Shown: piece by piece, positions 43,172 through 52,435 of the stretch
Numbering within the stretch: the first letter of the stretch is position 1
Layout: each line of letters begins with the position of its first letter
Source: Arthrobacter sp. NicSoilB4
GTDB taxonomy: Bacteria; Actinomycetota; Actinomycetes; Actinomycetales; Micrococcaceae
NCBI RefSeq assembly: GCF_019977335.1
Contig: NZ_AP024653.1
Location: 434,001 to 498,000 of the forward strand
Length of the DNA stretch: 64,000 bases
Direction: 5' to 3'
Notes under the pieces: model-generated
Database searches by the model: none
Told to the model about the DNA's origin: nothing
What the model saw: the letters and a program-made list of their open reading frames with translations, nothing else
Made by a program: the position numbers and the translations under genes

Positions 43172-44212
43172 TCAGGAACGGACGGACTCAAGTTCGTTGC
43201 CGATGCGGCGGTCCAGCTCCGGGGCGCCGATGGTTTCCGATCCGCCGTGGGCGCGCAGGAAGAGCAGCGCCTCGAGCCGCAGGAGCCGCCACTCGCGTTC
43301 CGCATCCGGATTCGAGTTGTCCATCGCACGGAAGATTTCCTTGTCGTACAGGTTCGGTTCGTTGAGCGAGCGCTGGCGGACCTTGGCGTTGATCCGGGCC
43401 TTGAACGGGTCCGTCTCCATGGCGTCGGGGGCCCGGAGGAACTTCTCGTAGACCGCGGCCCGTTCCTCCTGGCCGAGTTGGCGGCAGATGAAGCTGGACA
43501 GGGCCAGCGAACCCTCCACCGACGACCAGCGCCCGCGGTTGCCGTCGAAAGGCAGCACATTGAGCAGATCGGCAACGGCGAGGGCGTTCTTGGCGTCCTT
43601 GAGGATGATGAACAGTTCCTGCGCGAGGTCGTTGAGGTCCTTGAGGCAGCTGCCGGACTTGGTGTTGATTCCCTTGGCCAGCCGTTCGCTGAGCAGCAGC
43701 ACTCCCACGGACTTCGGGTGGGCGCGGGCCGCCGCCTCCACCACGGCTTCGGGCGTGCCCTCCAGGGCAGGGATCAGCGCCAGGTCCTCTTCGCTGGGGC
43801 CGCTCACCACGGGCGGAATGGGCGGCAGGGGCGGCACGACGACGGCGGCAGCGGCGGTGCCGCCGACGGGCTCCTGGCTGCTGTCCGGATCGCCTGTGCC
43901 GCCGCGGGTGCCGTCATCATCCGTGGCCGGTTCGACGAGCTGCAGCGGGGAGCCGGAGTCTTCGAACTGGGTCTCTTCAGCCTCGGCAGCCGCCTCCAGA
44001 ATCAGAACGGTGGAGGCCGCCGCGATCCGGAGTCCGCCGCCGCCGGTGAGGGTCGCCAGGACCATGGCGGGGATACCGAAATCGTCGGTTTCGACGTCGA
44101 CGCGCTGGATTTCGGCGGAGCGGTTGCCGTCGGGCAGGAGCAGATGATCGCCGCTCTGCAGAGATCCAGCCTGCTGTTCGATGTAGTTCGGGGCGGCCGG
44201 GGGGTGGGTCAT
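43172..44212 (-). CDS. Hypothetical protein, possible DUF6707 domain
   Basis: A 346-residue cytoplasmic protein of unknown function. Residues 1-75 look like a small beta domain (GDHLLLPDGNRSAEIQRVDVE...), followed by an acidic Pro/Ala-rich linker (about 76-145). The helical C-terminal part (LNDLAQELFIILKDAKNALAVADLLNVLPFDGNRGRWSSVEGSLALSSFICRQLG) resembles the actinobacterial DUF6707. That assignment is from memory and moderate. No catalytic motif is seen. Confidence 0.7.
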   Translation of the reverse strand: MTHPPAAPNYIEQQAGSLQSGDHLLLPDGNRSAEIQRVDVETDDFGIPAMVLATLTGGGGLRIAAASTVLILEAAAEAEETQFEDSGSPLQLVEPATDDDGTRGGTGDPDSSQEPVGGTAAAAVVVPPLPPIPPVVSGPSEEDLALIPALEGTPEAVVEAAARAHPKSVGVLLLSERLAKGINTKSGSCLKDLNDLAQELFIILKDAKNALAVADLLNVLPFDGNRGRWSSVEGSLALSSFICRQLGQEERAAVYEKFLRAPDAMETDPFKARINAKVRQRSLNEPNLYDKEIFRAMDNSNPDAEREWRLLRLEALLFLRAHGGSETIGAPELDRRIGNELESVRS

Positions 44213-44305
44213 CTGGAGTCCTTAAATTCTTTTGCGGTCCGCCCAACAGTCTACAAAGGCGCGTGTGGGCAGCCGGCGGAAGTCAGTTCCCTCAGCCGGC
44301 GGCGG

Positions 44306-44845
44306 TCAGTTCCCGACGCCCGCGAAGGCCAGTGCCTGCCGGATCAGGGCGCCGCGGCCGCCGCTGAATTCGAGTTGGACATCCGAGCTCATGACTTCCT
44401 GCGGCGTCATCCAGGTCAGTTCCAGGGCGTCCTGGCGCGGGGTGCATTCGCCGGTGACCGGGATGATGTACGCCAGCGCGACGGCGTGCTGGCGGTCGTC
44501 GGTGAACCCGGTGTGGGACGGGGACGGGAAGTACTCGGCCACCGTGAACGGCACCGGGCTGATGGGCAGCTGCGGAAACGCGAGCGGGCCCAGGTCCTTC
44601 TCCATATGGCGCAGCAGGGCAGCACGGATGGTCTCCCGGTAGAGCACCCGGCCGGAAACCAGCGAGCGGACCATCGTGCCGTCCTCGTCGGCCTGCAGGA
44701 GCGTGCCGACCTCGTTCACGAACCCGAGCGGATCCAGCCGGACCGGGACGGCCTCGACGTAGACCATGGGCAACCGGCCGCGGGCCTCGAACAAATCATC
44801 GTCGGAGAGCCAGCCGGGGTTCGGGTCAGGGGTGCGAACGTTCAT
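44306..44845 (-). CDS. NUDIX-related protein (DUF4916)
   Basis: A 179-residue protein with the fold pattern of the NUDIX-like DUF4916 family: PMVYVEAVPVRLD, FVNEVGTLLQ, SGRVLYRETIRAALLRHMEKDLG and YFPSPSHTGFTDDRQHAVALAYIIPV. The helix RETIRAALLRHMEKDLG occupies the Nudix box position but lacks the full GX5EX7REUXEEXGU pattern, so hydrolase activity is uncertain. Confidence 0.75.
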   Translation of the reverse strand: MNVRTPDPNPGWLSDDDLFEARGRLPMVYVEAVPVRLDPLGFVNEVGTLLQADEDGTMVRSLVSGRVLYRETIRAALLRHMEKDLGPLAFPQLPISPVPFTVAEYFPSPSHTGFTDDRQHAVALAYIIPVTGECTPRQDALELTWMTPQEVMSSDVQLEFSGGRGALIRQALAFAGVGN

Positions 44846-44888
44846 GGTTAAGTTCTACCCCATCCCCGCCGCTGCGTTGTGGTCACAC

Positions 44889-45674
44889 TCAACCGGCAGC
44901 CGGTGCCGCGGAGATCCAGAGCGGCGGGTGAGCGGCGGTACCGTCCGCATCGGGATTGGCGACATGAAGGGTGGGGATCAAGGCTTCCTCGAGGACCGCG
45001 GCCTCGTGTCCGGCCTCCTCGAGGCGTTCGCGCAGGGCGTCAAAGTCCCCGGTGTATTCGAAGCCCAGGCCCGCACTGCCGGTGCCGGTTCCTGCGCCGA
45101 CCATGAGGATCCCGCCGTTCTTCGCCGCAAACGATTCCGATTCGGCAGTGTCTGAGTCTATGCCGGCGTCGCCAGCGGTGCCCGGGACCGGGCGGGGCCG
45201 GGCGCCGATGTTGCGCAGGGTCTGGGCCGCAGCGACGGCGTCCTCGGCGAACCAGACGCCGACGACGGCGAGGCCGGGGTCCGCTTCCGGCGACCCGCTC
45301 CAGCTCCCGTCGCTGGCGCGGGAAGCCGGGTCGGCCAGGAAACTGAAACCGTCAGCGGCGGTGACCCGGCAGGACGGACCGTGGTCCGCCTCGATGAGTT
45401 CCGCGGTGGTGCCGCCTGCCGTGGTGCTTTCAGCCGCTCCGGCTTCCTTGGTCCGCCGGGCAAATTCCTTCAGGTCACCCACCTCGACGCCCAGGGAGGT
45501 GGTGCCGTCCGCGGCCGAGCCCTGCTCGGTGAAGTGGAGGGCGAGGCGGCCGGAGCCGGCGTCGAACTCCCGCCAGGTGGGCTCGTCAACGGTCTTGACC
45601 ATGCCCAGGCTGGTGAGCAGCCGCTCCCATTCGTCCAGGCGGGAGGTGAAGTGGATCGGGCGGACTCGCAGCAT
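44889..45674 (-). CDS. VOC family (glyoxalase-like) protein
   Basis: A 261-residue protein made of two glyoxalase/bleomycin-resistance half-domains. The first is VRPIHFTSRLDEWERLLTSLGMVKTVDEPTWREFDAGSGRLALHF; the second is GLAVVGVWFAEDAVAAAQTLRNIGARP...GGILMVGAG. The two halves imply an internal duplication. Metal-binding residues cannot be assigned with confidence, and the substrate is unknown. Divergent from the YdeI-like gene. Confidence 0.78.
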   Translation of the reverse strand: MLRVRPIHFTSRLDEWERLLTSLGMVKTVDEPTWREFDAGSGRLALHFTEQGSAADGTTSLGVEVGDLKEFARRTKEAGAAESTTAGGTTAELIEADHGPSCRVTAADGFSFLADPASRASDGSWSGSPEADPGLAVVGVWFAEDAVAAAQTLRNIGARPRPVPGTAGDAGIDSDTAESESFAAKNGGILMVGAGTGTGSAGLGFEYTGDFDALRERLEEAGHEAAVLEEALIPTLHVANPDADGTAAHPPLWISAAPAAG

Positions 45675-45768
45675 CGTTGCTCCTCAGGGTTGGAACGGAT
45701 TCCGGCTCTCAGGGATATCGTCCCACCAAAGCGGACGCTTGTGGGGGGGTGCGGAGCACAATGGTCCC

Positions 45769-46368
45769 ATGGCTGATGAACTTGTGGAACTGCTGGTGAA
45801 GGACGCCGCCCAGTGGCGCGCCTGGCTGGAACGGCATCACGCGGAGAGCCCCGGCGTGTGGCTGGTGCTGCACAAGAAGGGTGGTTCCGTGACGGAGCTG
45901 GACTACGAGGCAGCACTCCAGGAAGCGCTGTGTTTCGGCTGGATCGACGGCCAGGGACGGCGCCGCGACGCGGAGAGTTCCTTCCAGCGGATGACCCGCC
46001 GGGGACCGAAAAGCGTGTGGTCCGCCCGGAACGTCGAACGGATCGGGCGCCTGGAAGCCGAGGGGCGGATGGCTCCCGCCGGACGCGCCGCCGTCGACAG
46101 CGCCAAAGCGGACGGCCGCTGGGAAGTTGCCTACTCCGGCGCGGCGACGGCGGAAGTCCCGGCGGACCTGGCAGCGGCCATCGCTGCCGACCCGCGGGCA
46201 CAGGCGATGTTCGACGTACTGACCTCGGTGAACAGGTTCGCCCTGATCTACCGGACCAACGGAGTCAAGCAGGCCGCCACCCGGGAGAAGAAGATCGCGG
46301 GATTCGTCGAGATGCTCGCCCGGCACGAAACGCCGTACCCGCAGAAAAAACGTCCGCCAGAATCCTGA
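45769..46368 (+). CDS. YdeI/OmpD-associated family protein
   Basis: A 199-residue protein with the family's characteristic opening WRAWLERHHAESPGVWLVLHKKG, then LDYEAALQEALCFGWIDGQGRRRD and RFALIYRTNGVKQAATREKKIAGFVEMLARHETPYPQ at the C-terminus. The biochemical role of the family is unknown; some members are linked to stress or bacteriocin-type names. The start ATG 45769 gives the conserved N-terminus. Confidence 0.85.
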   Translation: MADELVELLVKDAAQWRAWLERHHAESPGVWLVLHKKGGSVTELDYEAALQEALCFGWIDGQGRRRDAESSFQRMTRRGPKSVWSARNVERIGRLEAEGRMAPAGRAAVDSAKADGRWEVAYSGAATAEVPADLAAAIAADPRAQAMFDVLTSVNRFALIYRTNGVKQAATREKKIAGFVEMLARHETPYPQKKRPPES

Positions 46369-46417
46369 CCGCCAGAATCCTGGCCGCCCTGGCCGGCGGG
46401 CAAGTTTTCTGGCGGTC
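46367..46417. terminator. Two-way terminator between convergent genes
   Basis: GACCGCCAGAA (46367-46377) pairs with TTCTGGCGGTC (46407-46417), 11 bp perfect. It begins at the stop codon of the YdeI-like gene and ends one base before the stop codon of the convergent debranching-enzyme gene. TTTT occurs within the right arm side. Confidence 0.55.
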
Positions 46418-46418
46418 G

Positions 46419-48344
46419 CTAGAAGCCGACGCCCATGGCCTGGGCGACCACCACGGCCGACGCCGAGGACCACGCCTGCGGATGGCACGACGCCGGATAT
46501 GGCACCGCGTGCCCGGCCTCCTCCGCGCTGATGCCGGCGAACAGTTCCGGGAGGCGGTGGCCGAAGGAGCCGGATGCGGCCAGGAGGCCCTCGGCGATGG
46601 TCCGGGCTTCGGGGAGGAAGCCCTCGGCGAGCAGCCCCCGGACCGCGATCGCGGTGTCGTGGCTCCAGACCGAGCCGCAGTGGTAGCTGAACGGCCAGAA
46701 GCCGGCGGCCCGCCGGGAAATCGTGTGCACACCGTAGCCGGAGAACAGCTCGGGGCTCAGCAGCCGGTCCGCCACGAGCCGCGATTCCGAGGCATCCAGG
46801 ATTCCGGTGCCGAGCAGATGCCCCATGTTGGACCCGGGGACGTCCAGGGGATCGCCGCGCCCGTCGAGGGCCATGGCCGGGAAGGGCCCGCCGTCGTCCT
46901 CGACCCAGAAGCGCTCGCGGAAATTCTGCTGCAGCGCCTCCGCAAAGTCCCGCAGCGCCTGGCCGCCGGGCTCGCCATAGGCGTCGAACAGATCGGCCGT
47001 GTCGACGGCGGCCTGGTAGGCGTAGCCCTGGACCTCGGACAGGGCGATGGGGCCGTCGGCCTGGCGGCCGTCGCGGAACTGCATGGCATCCCGGGAATCC
47101 TTCCAGCCCTGGTTGCTGAGGCCGTGGCCGGTTGCGTCCTGGTAGCTGAGGAATCCGTTGTTCGGGCTTCCGGGCGCGCCGCCGGCGGCCAGCAGCCATT
47201 CCACCGCCCGTGCGGCGTTGGGCAGCAGCGAACGGACCGCTGCGTCGTCCAGTCCGGACCCGCCAAGTTCGGCCAGCAGGCAAAGCCACAGCGGGGTTGA
47301 ATCCACGGCGCCGTAGTACACCGGCGGCAGGCGCAGGCTCTGGCTCTCCAGCACCAGTTCCTTGGACCGGAGCTCGTGCAGGATCTTGCCGGGTTCCTCG
47401 GCGGCGGCCGGGTCATCCCGGGTGCCCTGGAACGCTGCCAGGGAGCGCAGCGTTCCGGCGGCGAGCCCGGCGTCGAGGGGCAGGAGCAGCCGGGCGGCCC
47501 AGAGCGAGTCACGTCCGAACAGCGTGAAGTACCAGGGCGCCCCGGCGGCGAGGAACGGCGCGTCGGGCAGCTTCCGGGTGGCCAGGCGGAGCCCGGCGAG
47601 ATCATCGAGGGCGTTGTCCAGCAGCAAGCCCAGGGCGCCGGACGGCTCGGTGCGGACCCGGCGCGAGGCGGGCGGCCGGCCGGCCACCACTGCGTCTTCG
47701 CTGTCGGCCAGAACAGCCTGCCACTCCGCTTCGAACGGGCGTCCCCGCCCTGCCGTCCCGCGCCAGAGGAGCCTCTCACCAGCGGCGACGCAGCCCGGGG
47801 CCGCGACGGTCAAAGTCCGTCCGCCGTCGCGCCAGCGCAGCGTGGAATCGTCCGCCGCGAACGGCTCGGAGGGATCCCGGAAGCGGCTGAGGCGGATGGC
47901 GGCCATGTCCGTGAAGTCCGCGGCGAGCCGGATTTCGATTTCCACGTCGAGCGAATCGAGGGAGGTGGCCACCTGCAGGGAGTGCCGGACGACGCCGGGC
48001 GTGACGGTCCAGATCTGGAGCAGTTCGACGGCGGGGTCCTCCGTGGGCCCCGGGATGCCGCGGACCAGTCCCCGCACGCGCAGCACGCCGCCGGCTTCCG
48101 CCTCGACCGTGGCGGGTTCCGGCTCCATGCCGTTCACCCGGACCTCTGCCCGGCACAGCATCCGGGTGTCCCCGTGCAGCAGGCCCGTGAACCAGCCACC
48201 GCCCTCTGCGCCGGAGGGGCTGGAATCGCCAGGGGCGCCAGTGCCGCCGGCGGCTCCGGCCAGCCGCCCGTCGGCGTCGAGCCACAGCTGGGTGGGGGCG
48301 GCAACGGAGCAGTGCTGGCGGTGGAGCGCTGGCTGAACAGTCAT
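46419..48344 (-). CDS. Amylo-alpha-1,6-glucosidase/glycogen debranching-type protein
   Basis: A 641-residue protein with an N-terminal glycogen-debranching beta domain (WFTGLLHGDTRMLCRAEVRVNG, about 52-73) and a C-terminal (alpha/alpha)6 toroid. The latter has APWYFTLFGRDSLWAARLLLPLD, YYGAVDSTPLWLCLLAEL, ALSEVQGYAYQAAVDTADLFDAYG and FWPFSYHCGSVWSHDTAIAVRGL. This fits family GH133/GH63-like glucosidases that trim branched glucans. The start is ATG 48344; upstream open frame is not conserved in character. Confidence 0.87.
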   Translation of the reverse strand: MTVQPALHRQHCSVAAPTQLWLDADGRLAGAAGGTGAPGDSSPSGAEGGGWFTGLLHGDTRMLCRAEVRVNGMEPEPATVEAEAGGVLRVRGLVRGIPGPTEDPAVELLQIWTVTPGVVRHSLQVATSLDSLDVEIEIRLAADFTDMAAIRLSRFRDPSEPFAADDSTLRWRDGGRTLTVAAPGCVAAGERLLWRGTAGRGRPFEAEWQAVLADSEDAVVAGRPPASRRVRTEPSGALGLLLDNALDDLAGLRLATRKLPDAPFLAAGAPWYFTLFGRDSLWAARLLLPLDAGLAAGTLRSLAAFQGTRDDPAAAEEPGKILHELRSKELVLESQSLRLPPVYYGAVDSTPLWLCLLAELGGSGLDDAAVRSLLPNAARAVEWLLAAGGAPGSPNNGFLSYQDATGHGLSNQGWKDSRDAMQFRDGRQADGPIALSEVQGYAYQAAVDTADLFDAYGEPGGQALRDFAEALQQNFRERFWVEDDGGPFPAMALDGRGDPLDVPGSNMGHLLGTGILDASESRLVADRLLSPELFSGYGVHTISRRAAGFWPFSYHCGSVWSHDTAIAVRGLLAEGFLPEARTIAEGLLAASGSFGHRLPELFAGISAEEAGHAVPYPASCHPQAWSSASAVVVAQAMGVGF

Positions 48345-48450
48345 GCGCCCCACCCTATGCCGGGAGCCGCACGGGCTCAACGGGCGCCGTCGGGGGTGCG
48401 TCCCGGCGTGCGATGGCTCTTCGGTGAAGGAACGGCCGTGCCGGCTGCGG

Positions 48451-49626
48451 CTACGCCGGGGGCAGGTCGTCCACCGGGAAAGCCACTGCCTCGCCGACGA
48501 CGCGGAGGCACAGCTCGGTGCCGGGGCGGGCGATCGAGGCGTTCCAGTGCCGGATCGTGATGATTTCGCCGCCGCCGGGGTAGCGGTGGTCTGCCACGGC
48601 GCCCTCCGCGAGGACGGGCGGTACCGCGAGCTTGAGTCGGACGGTGGTTTCGGGCCCGAAGTAGTCGGTGTCCACAACGACGCCGCGGATGGGGCCGTCC
48701 TCGGCGATCCGGATCTGCTCCGGGCGCAGCATCAGCTGGACCCGGCCCTGCGCCGGCGGCCGGCGCACGGGGATGCCGCCCAGGGAACACGTGGCCAGGG
48801 AGCCTTCCATCCACGCGTCCAGGATCACGGCGTCGCCCAGGAACTCGGCGGTGGCGCGGTCCGCGGGGCGGGTGTAGACGATGAACGGGTTGCCGATCTG
48901 CGCCAGCCGCCCGCCGCGCATCACGGCCACCTGGTCCGCGAAGGACAGCGCCTCGCCCTGGTCATGGGTGACGAGAATGGTGGTGACGCCCGCGTCGTGG
49001 AGCACCTTGCCCACCGCCCGGCGCGTGGCCACGCGCAGGCCGGCGTCCAGGGCGGAGAACGGTTCATCGAGCAGCATCAGTTCCGGCTCACGGGCGAGGG
49101 CACGGGCCAGGGCGACGCGCTGCTGCTGCCCGCCGGAGAGCTCGTGCGGGCGGCGCTTGGCCATGCCGGGGTCCAGCGACACCATTTCCAGCAGTTCCGC
49201 CACCCGGGCCTTCACGCCGCGGTGCCCGCCGGGGAGCTTGGCGGCGTCGAGTCCGAAGGAGATGTTCTGCCCGACGCTCAGGTGCGGGAAGAGCGCACCG
49301 TCCTGCGCCACGTAGCCCACGTGGCGCTTGTGCGCCGGAACCCAGACGCCCTCCCCGGCCACCTTGGCGCCGTTGAGCGAAATGCTGCCGGTGTCCGGGT
49401 GCTCAAAACCGGCGATCAGCCGCAGCAGCGTGGTCTTGCCGGAGCCGGAGGGCCCCACGATCGCCGTCGTGCCGCCCTTGGCGACCGAGAGGTTGACGCC
49501 CTGGAGGACGGCCTGGGTCCCGAAGTTCTTCGTGACGGAGTCGATATCCAGGTGGCTGTTGGTGCTGGTGGCTACGGAAGCGGCGATCCGCGGTTCCGGG
49601 AGCCGGGAAGGGCTGTGGTCGGTCAC
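48451..49626 (-). CDS. Iron(III) ABC transporter ATP-binding protein
   Basis: A 391-residue ATPase of the FbpC/PotA type. Walker A GPSGSGKTT (about 58-66), signature LSGGQQQRVALARAL, Walker B LMLLDEPFSALD, and a C-terminal TOBE-like regulatory domain (VQLMLRPEQIRIA). GTG start overlaps the permease stop by 4 nt. Third gene of the iron-uptake operon. Confidence 0.92.
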   Translation of the reverse strand: MTDHSPSRLPEPRIAASVATSTNSHLDIDSVTKNFGTQAVLQGVNLSVAKGGTTAIVGPSGSGKTTLLRLIAGFEHPDTGSISLNGAKVAGEGVWVPAHKRHVGYVAQDGALFPHLSVGQNISFGLDAAKLPGGHRGVKARVAELLEMVSLDPGMAKRRPHELSGGQQQRVALARALAREPELMLLDEPFSALDAGLRVATRRAVGKVLHDAGVTTILVTHDQGEALSFADQVAVMRGGRLAQIGNPFIVYTRPADRATAEFLGDAVILDAWMEGSLATCSLGGIPVRRPPAQGRVQLMLRPEQIRIAEDGPIRGVVVDTDYFGPETTVRLKLAVPPVLAEGAVADHRYPGGGEIITIRHWNASIARPGTELCLRVVGEAVAFPVDDLPPA

Positions 49627-51215
49627 TGTCCCGCTGCTTTCTTGGACTGCTGGAAGAGGAGGTAGGTCATCGGTGCCGAAATCAGGATCATCAGCAGGGC
49701 ATAGGGGGCGGCGCCGGCGTAGTCGATTTCGCTGCTCTTGCTCCAGAACTCGGTGGCGAGCGTCCGGGTGCCGTTGGGGGAGAGCAGCAGCGTCGCCGTG
49801 AGTTCGTTAACGATCGCCAGGAACACCAGGGCGGCGCCGCCCGCGGCGGCCGGGGCGGTGAGCCGCAGCGTCACGCGGAGGAAGGCCATCAGCGGGGGCT
49901 TGCCGAGCGCCTGGGCGGCCTCGTCAAGTTCTTTCGGCGCCTGGGCCAGGCCGGAACGGATGTTGACCAGCGCCCGCGGCAGGAAGAGCAGCACATAGGC
50001 CGCGATCAGCAGGGTCGAGGTCTGGTAGAGGTCCGGCGCCGCCTTGATGCTCACCGTCACGAAGGCCAGGCCCACCACGATCCCCGGCAGGGAGCTGGTG
50101 ATGTAGTTGGACAGCTCCAGGGCCTTGCTGAACCAGCTGGGGTGCCGCACGGCCAGGTACGCCATGGGGAACGCGACAACGGTGGTGGCCAGGGCGCCGG
50201 CAAGGCCGTACATCAGGGTCTGCAGCAGGGCGGGCAGGAACTCGTCCGCGGCCCAGATCTCCGGGCCGCCGGAGATGATCCAGCGCAGCACGAACGTCAG
50301 CGGCAGCCCGAAAGCCAGCGCGGTAAGTGCGACCAGGAACAGCTGGGCCGGGAACTGGTAAGCGTGCAGCGGAAGGCGCAGGGCGCCGGCCTGGGCGCCC
50401 GAACCGATCCTTGCGTACCGGGCGCTGCCGCGGCTGCGGACTTCCACCAGCAGCAGGATCAGGCAGAGGAACACGAGGACGCTGGCCAGCATGTTCCCGG
50501 CGGTGCCGTTGAAAGTGGACTGGTACTGCACCATGATCGCCGTGGTGAACGTGTCGAACCGGATCATCGCGAAGGCCCCGTACTCGGCCAGCAGGTGCAG
50601 GGACACCAGCAGCGCGCCGCCGGTCATCGCGATGCGCAGCTGCGGCAGCACCACCCGGAAGAAGGCGCGCCAGGCGCCGAGGCCGAGGGCCGCGGCGGAC
50701 TGTTCGATGGCCGGGTCCAGCCGGCTGAGCGTGGCGGCGGCCGGGATGTAGACCAGCGGGAAATACGACAGCGTGGCGATCAGCACGCCGGACCACAGGC
50801 CCTCGAGGGACGGCACGGCGGAGACCCAGGCGTAGCTGTTGACGAAGGCGGGAATGGCCAGCGGTGCCGCGAGCAGGACGGCCCACCACTTCCGCCCGCG
50901 GAGCGTGGTCCGTTCCACCAGCCAGGCGCCGCCCACGCCCAGGGCCAGGCAGAGCGGCACGGTGACCGCCATCAGCAGCACCGTGTTGAGCAGGAGCTCA
51001 CCTACACGCTCGCGGAAGATCAGTTCAACGGCGGTTTCCCACCCCGTGGCCGCCGTCATGACTATGACGTAGCCGAGCGGGATCAGTGAAAACAGGGCAA
51101 TGAGGACGGCGATGATGGACACCGCGGAAACGCCGAAAGGCGGGCGGGGGCGTTTGCCCCGGCCCGCCGTCGTCGTGCTTCCGGAAGTTCCGGGAGCCGC
51201 CAGCTTGGTTGTCAC
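49623..51215 (-). CDS. Iron(III) ABC transporter permease (fused double domain)
   Basis: A 530-residue inner-membrane permease with about 12 transmembrane segments and two BPD_transp domains in tandem, as in FbpB/SfuB. EAA-like loops are seen as EQSAAALGLGAWRAFFRVVLPQLR (first half) and ELDEAAQALGKPPLMAFLRVTLRLT (second half). GTG 51215 follows the binding-protein stop by four bases. The ATPase gene overlaps its end. Confidence 0.92.
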   Translation of the reverse strand: MTTKLAAPGTSGSTTTAGRGKRPRPPFGVSAVSIIAVLIALFSLIPLGYVIVMTAATGWETAVELIFRERVGELLLNTVLLMAVTVPLCLALGVGGAWLVERTTLRGRKWWAVLLAAPLAIPAFVNSYAWVSAVPSLEGLWSGVLIATLSYFPLVYIPAAATLSRLDPAIEQSAAALGLGAWRAFFRVVLPQLRIAMTGGALLVSLHLLAEYGAFAMIRFDTFTTAIMVQYQSTFNGTAGNMLASVLVFLCLILLLVEVRSRGSARYARIGSGAQAGALRLPLHAYQFPAQLFLVALTALAFGLPLTFVLRWIISGGPEIWAADEFLPALLQTLMYGLAGALATTVVAFPMAYLAVRHPSWFSKALELSNYITSSLPGIVVGLAFVTVSIKAAPDLYQTSTLLIAAYVLLFLPRALVNIRSGLAQAPKELDEAAQALGKPPLMAFLRVTLRLTAPAAAGGAALVFLAIVNELTATLLLSPNGTRTLATEFWSKSSEIDYAGAAPYALLMILISAPMTYLLFQQSKKAAGQ

Positions 51216-51219
51216 GTAG

Positions 51220-52269
51220 CTACAGCAGTCCTGCCTTGGTCATCAGCTCGGTGACCTTTGCGGAATTGAGCTTGGCCGGATCCACGGTGGGGGCCTGCAG
51301 TTCCGTCAGCGGGACCAGCTTCTCGTTGGCCGGGACACCGGACGCGATGGCGTACTCGAAGGAAGTGCCCTTCTGCAGGACCTCCTGGCCCTTCTTGCCC
51401 GTGATGAACTTGACGAAGGCCTGGGCCGCTGCGGCGTTCTTCGAGGACTGCAGCACGCCGCCACCGGAGACGGACACGAACGCGCCCGGGTCCTGGTTCT
51501 TGAAGTAGTACGGCGTGACGTTCTTGGAGTTCTCGCCGGTCTTCGCCTGGTCGCCGTAGTAGTAGTAGTGGTAGATCAGGGCCGCATCGACCTCGCCGGC
51601 GTTGACCGCCTTCATGGCCGTGCTGTTGCCCTTGTAGGCCTTGTAGTTCTCTTTCATGCCCTGGAGCCATTCCTCCGCGGCGGCTTCACCCTTGAGTTCG
51701 AGCAGGGCGGAGACGATCGCCTGGAAGTCGGCGCCGGACGGCGACGCCGCCCACTTGCCCTTCCACTCCGGCTTGGCCAGGTCCAGCATGGACTTGGGCA
51801 GCTGGTCCTCGGTGAGCTTGGCCTTGTCATAGACCAGCACGGTGGAGCGGGCCGCGATGCCGGTCCACTTGTTGGTGGAGGGCCGGAACTCGGCGGGCAC
51901 CTGGTCAATGGTGGCCTTGTCGACGTCGGCGAAGAGTCCGGCGTTTTCGACCTGGGCCATGGCCGGGGAGTTTTCGGTGAGGAAAACGTCGGCGGGGGAG
52001 GCCTTGCCTTCCTGGATGATCTGGTTGGACATTTCGGTGTCCGAGCCCTGGCGCAGGGTGACCTTGACGCCGGTTTCCGCGGTGAACGCGTCCACCCATT
52101 CCTTCGTCAGGGATTCGTGCTGGGCGTTGTAGACCGTGATCTCGCCGGACATCTTGCCGTCAGCGGCGCTGCTGGGGGAAGTCGAGGCGCCGGAGCCGCA
52201 GGCGGCCAGGCCGAGCGCGGCGGTGGCGGCAAGCGCGATACCTGCCAGCGCGTTGGTGCGGATCTTCAT
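51220..52269 (-). CDS. Iron(III) ABC transporter substrate-binding lipoprotein
   Basis: A 349-residue FbpA/FutA-type protein. Signal peptide KIRTNALAGIALAATAALGLAAC with lipobox Cys at about 24, then EITVYNAQHESLTKEWVDAFTAETGVKV and the tyrosine-rich IYHYYYYGDQ (about 228-237), where neighbouring tyrosines coordinate ferric iron in this family. The ATG 52269 start gives a proper signal peptide; TTG 52287 adds six residues. Expression is probably iron-repressed through the box upstream. Confidence 0.92.
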   Translation of the reverse strand: MKIRTNALAGIALAATAALGLAACGSGASTSPSSAADGKMSGEITVYNAQHESLTKEWVDAFTAETGVKVTLRQGSDTEMSNQIIQEGKASPADVFLTENSPAMAQVENAGLFADVDKATIDQVPAEFRPSTNKWTGIAARSTVLVYDKAKLTEDQLPKSMLDLAKPEWKGKWAASPSGADFQAIVSALLELKGEAAAEEWLQGMKENYKAYKGNSTAMKAVNAGEVDAALIYHYYYYGDQAKTGENSKNVTPYYFKNQDPGAFVSVSGGGVLQSSKNAAAAQAFVKFITGKKGQEVLQKGTSFEYAIASGVPANEKLVPLTELQAPTVDPAKLNSAKVTELMTKAGLL

Positions 52270-52354
52270 GGGGGCTGCTTTCTGCAAGGAAGTTCTTAGG
52301 AACCCTAGCCCCCTGTGAGCGGGGAAGTTAGGGCATGCTCACTAGGAAAAACTG

Positions 52355-52372
52355 TAGGTTAGCCAAACCTAA
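52355..52372 (-). promoter_or_regulatory. DtxR/IdeR iron box
   Basis: TAGGTTAGCCAAACCTAA is a near-perfect match to the DtxR/IdeR consensus TTAGGTTAGSCTAACCTAA and lies 86 nt before the iron-binding-protein start. It sits within AT-rich sequence fit for a promoter, so iron-dependent repression of the three-gene operon is expected. Confidence 0.88.
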
Positions 52373-52435
52373 GCAACCAAGCTGAGAGCCCCATAAGTGA
52401 TCAGGATCACATCAATTACGAAACTATTGCGTGAC

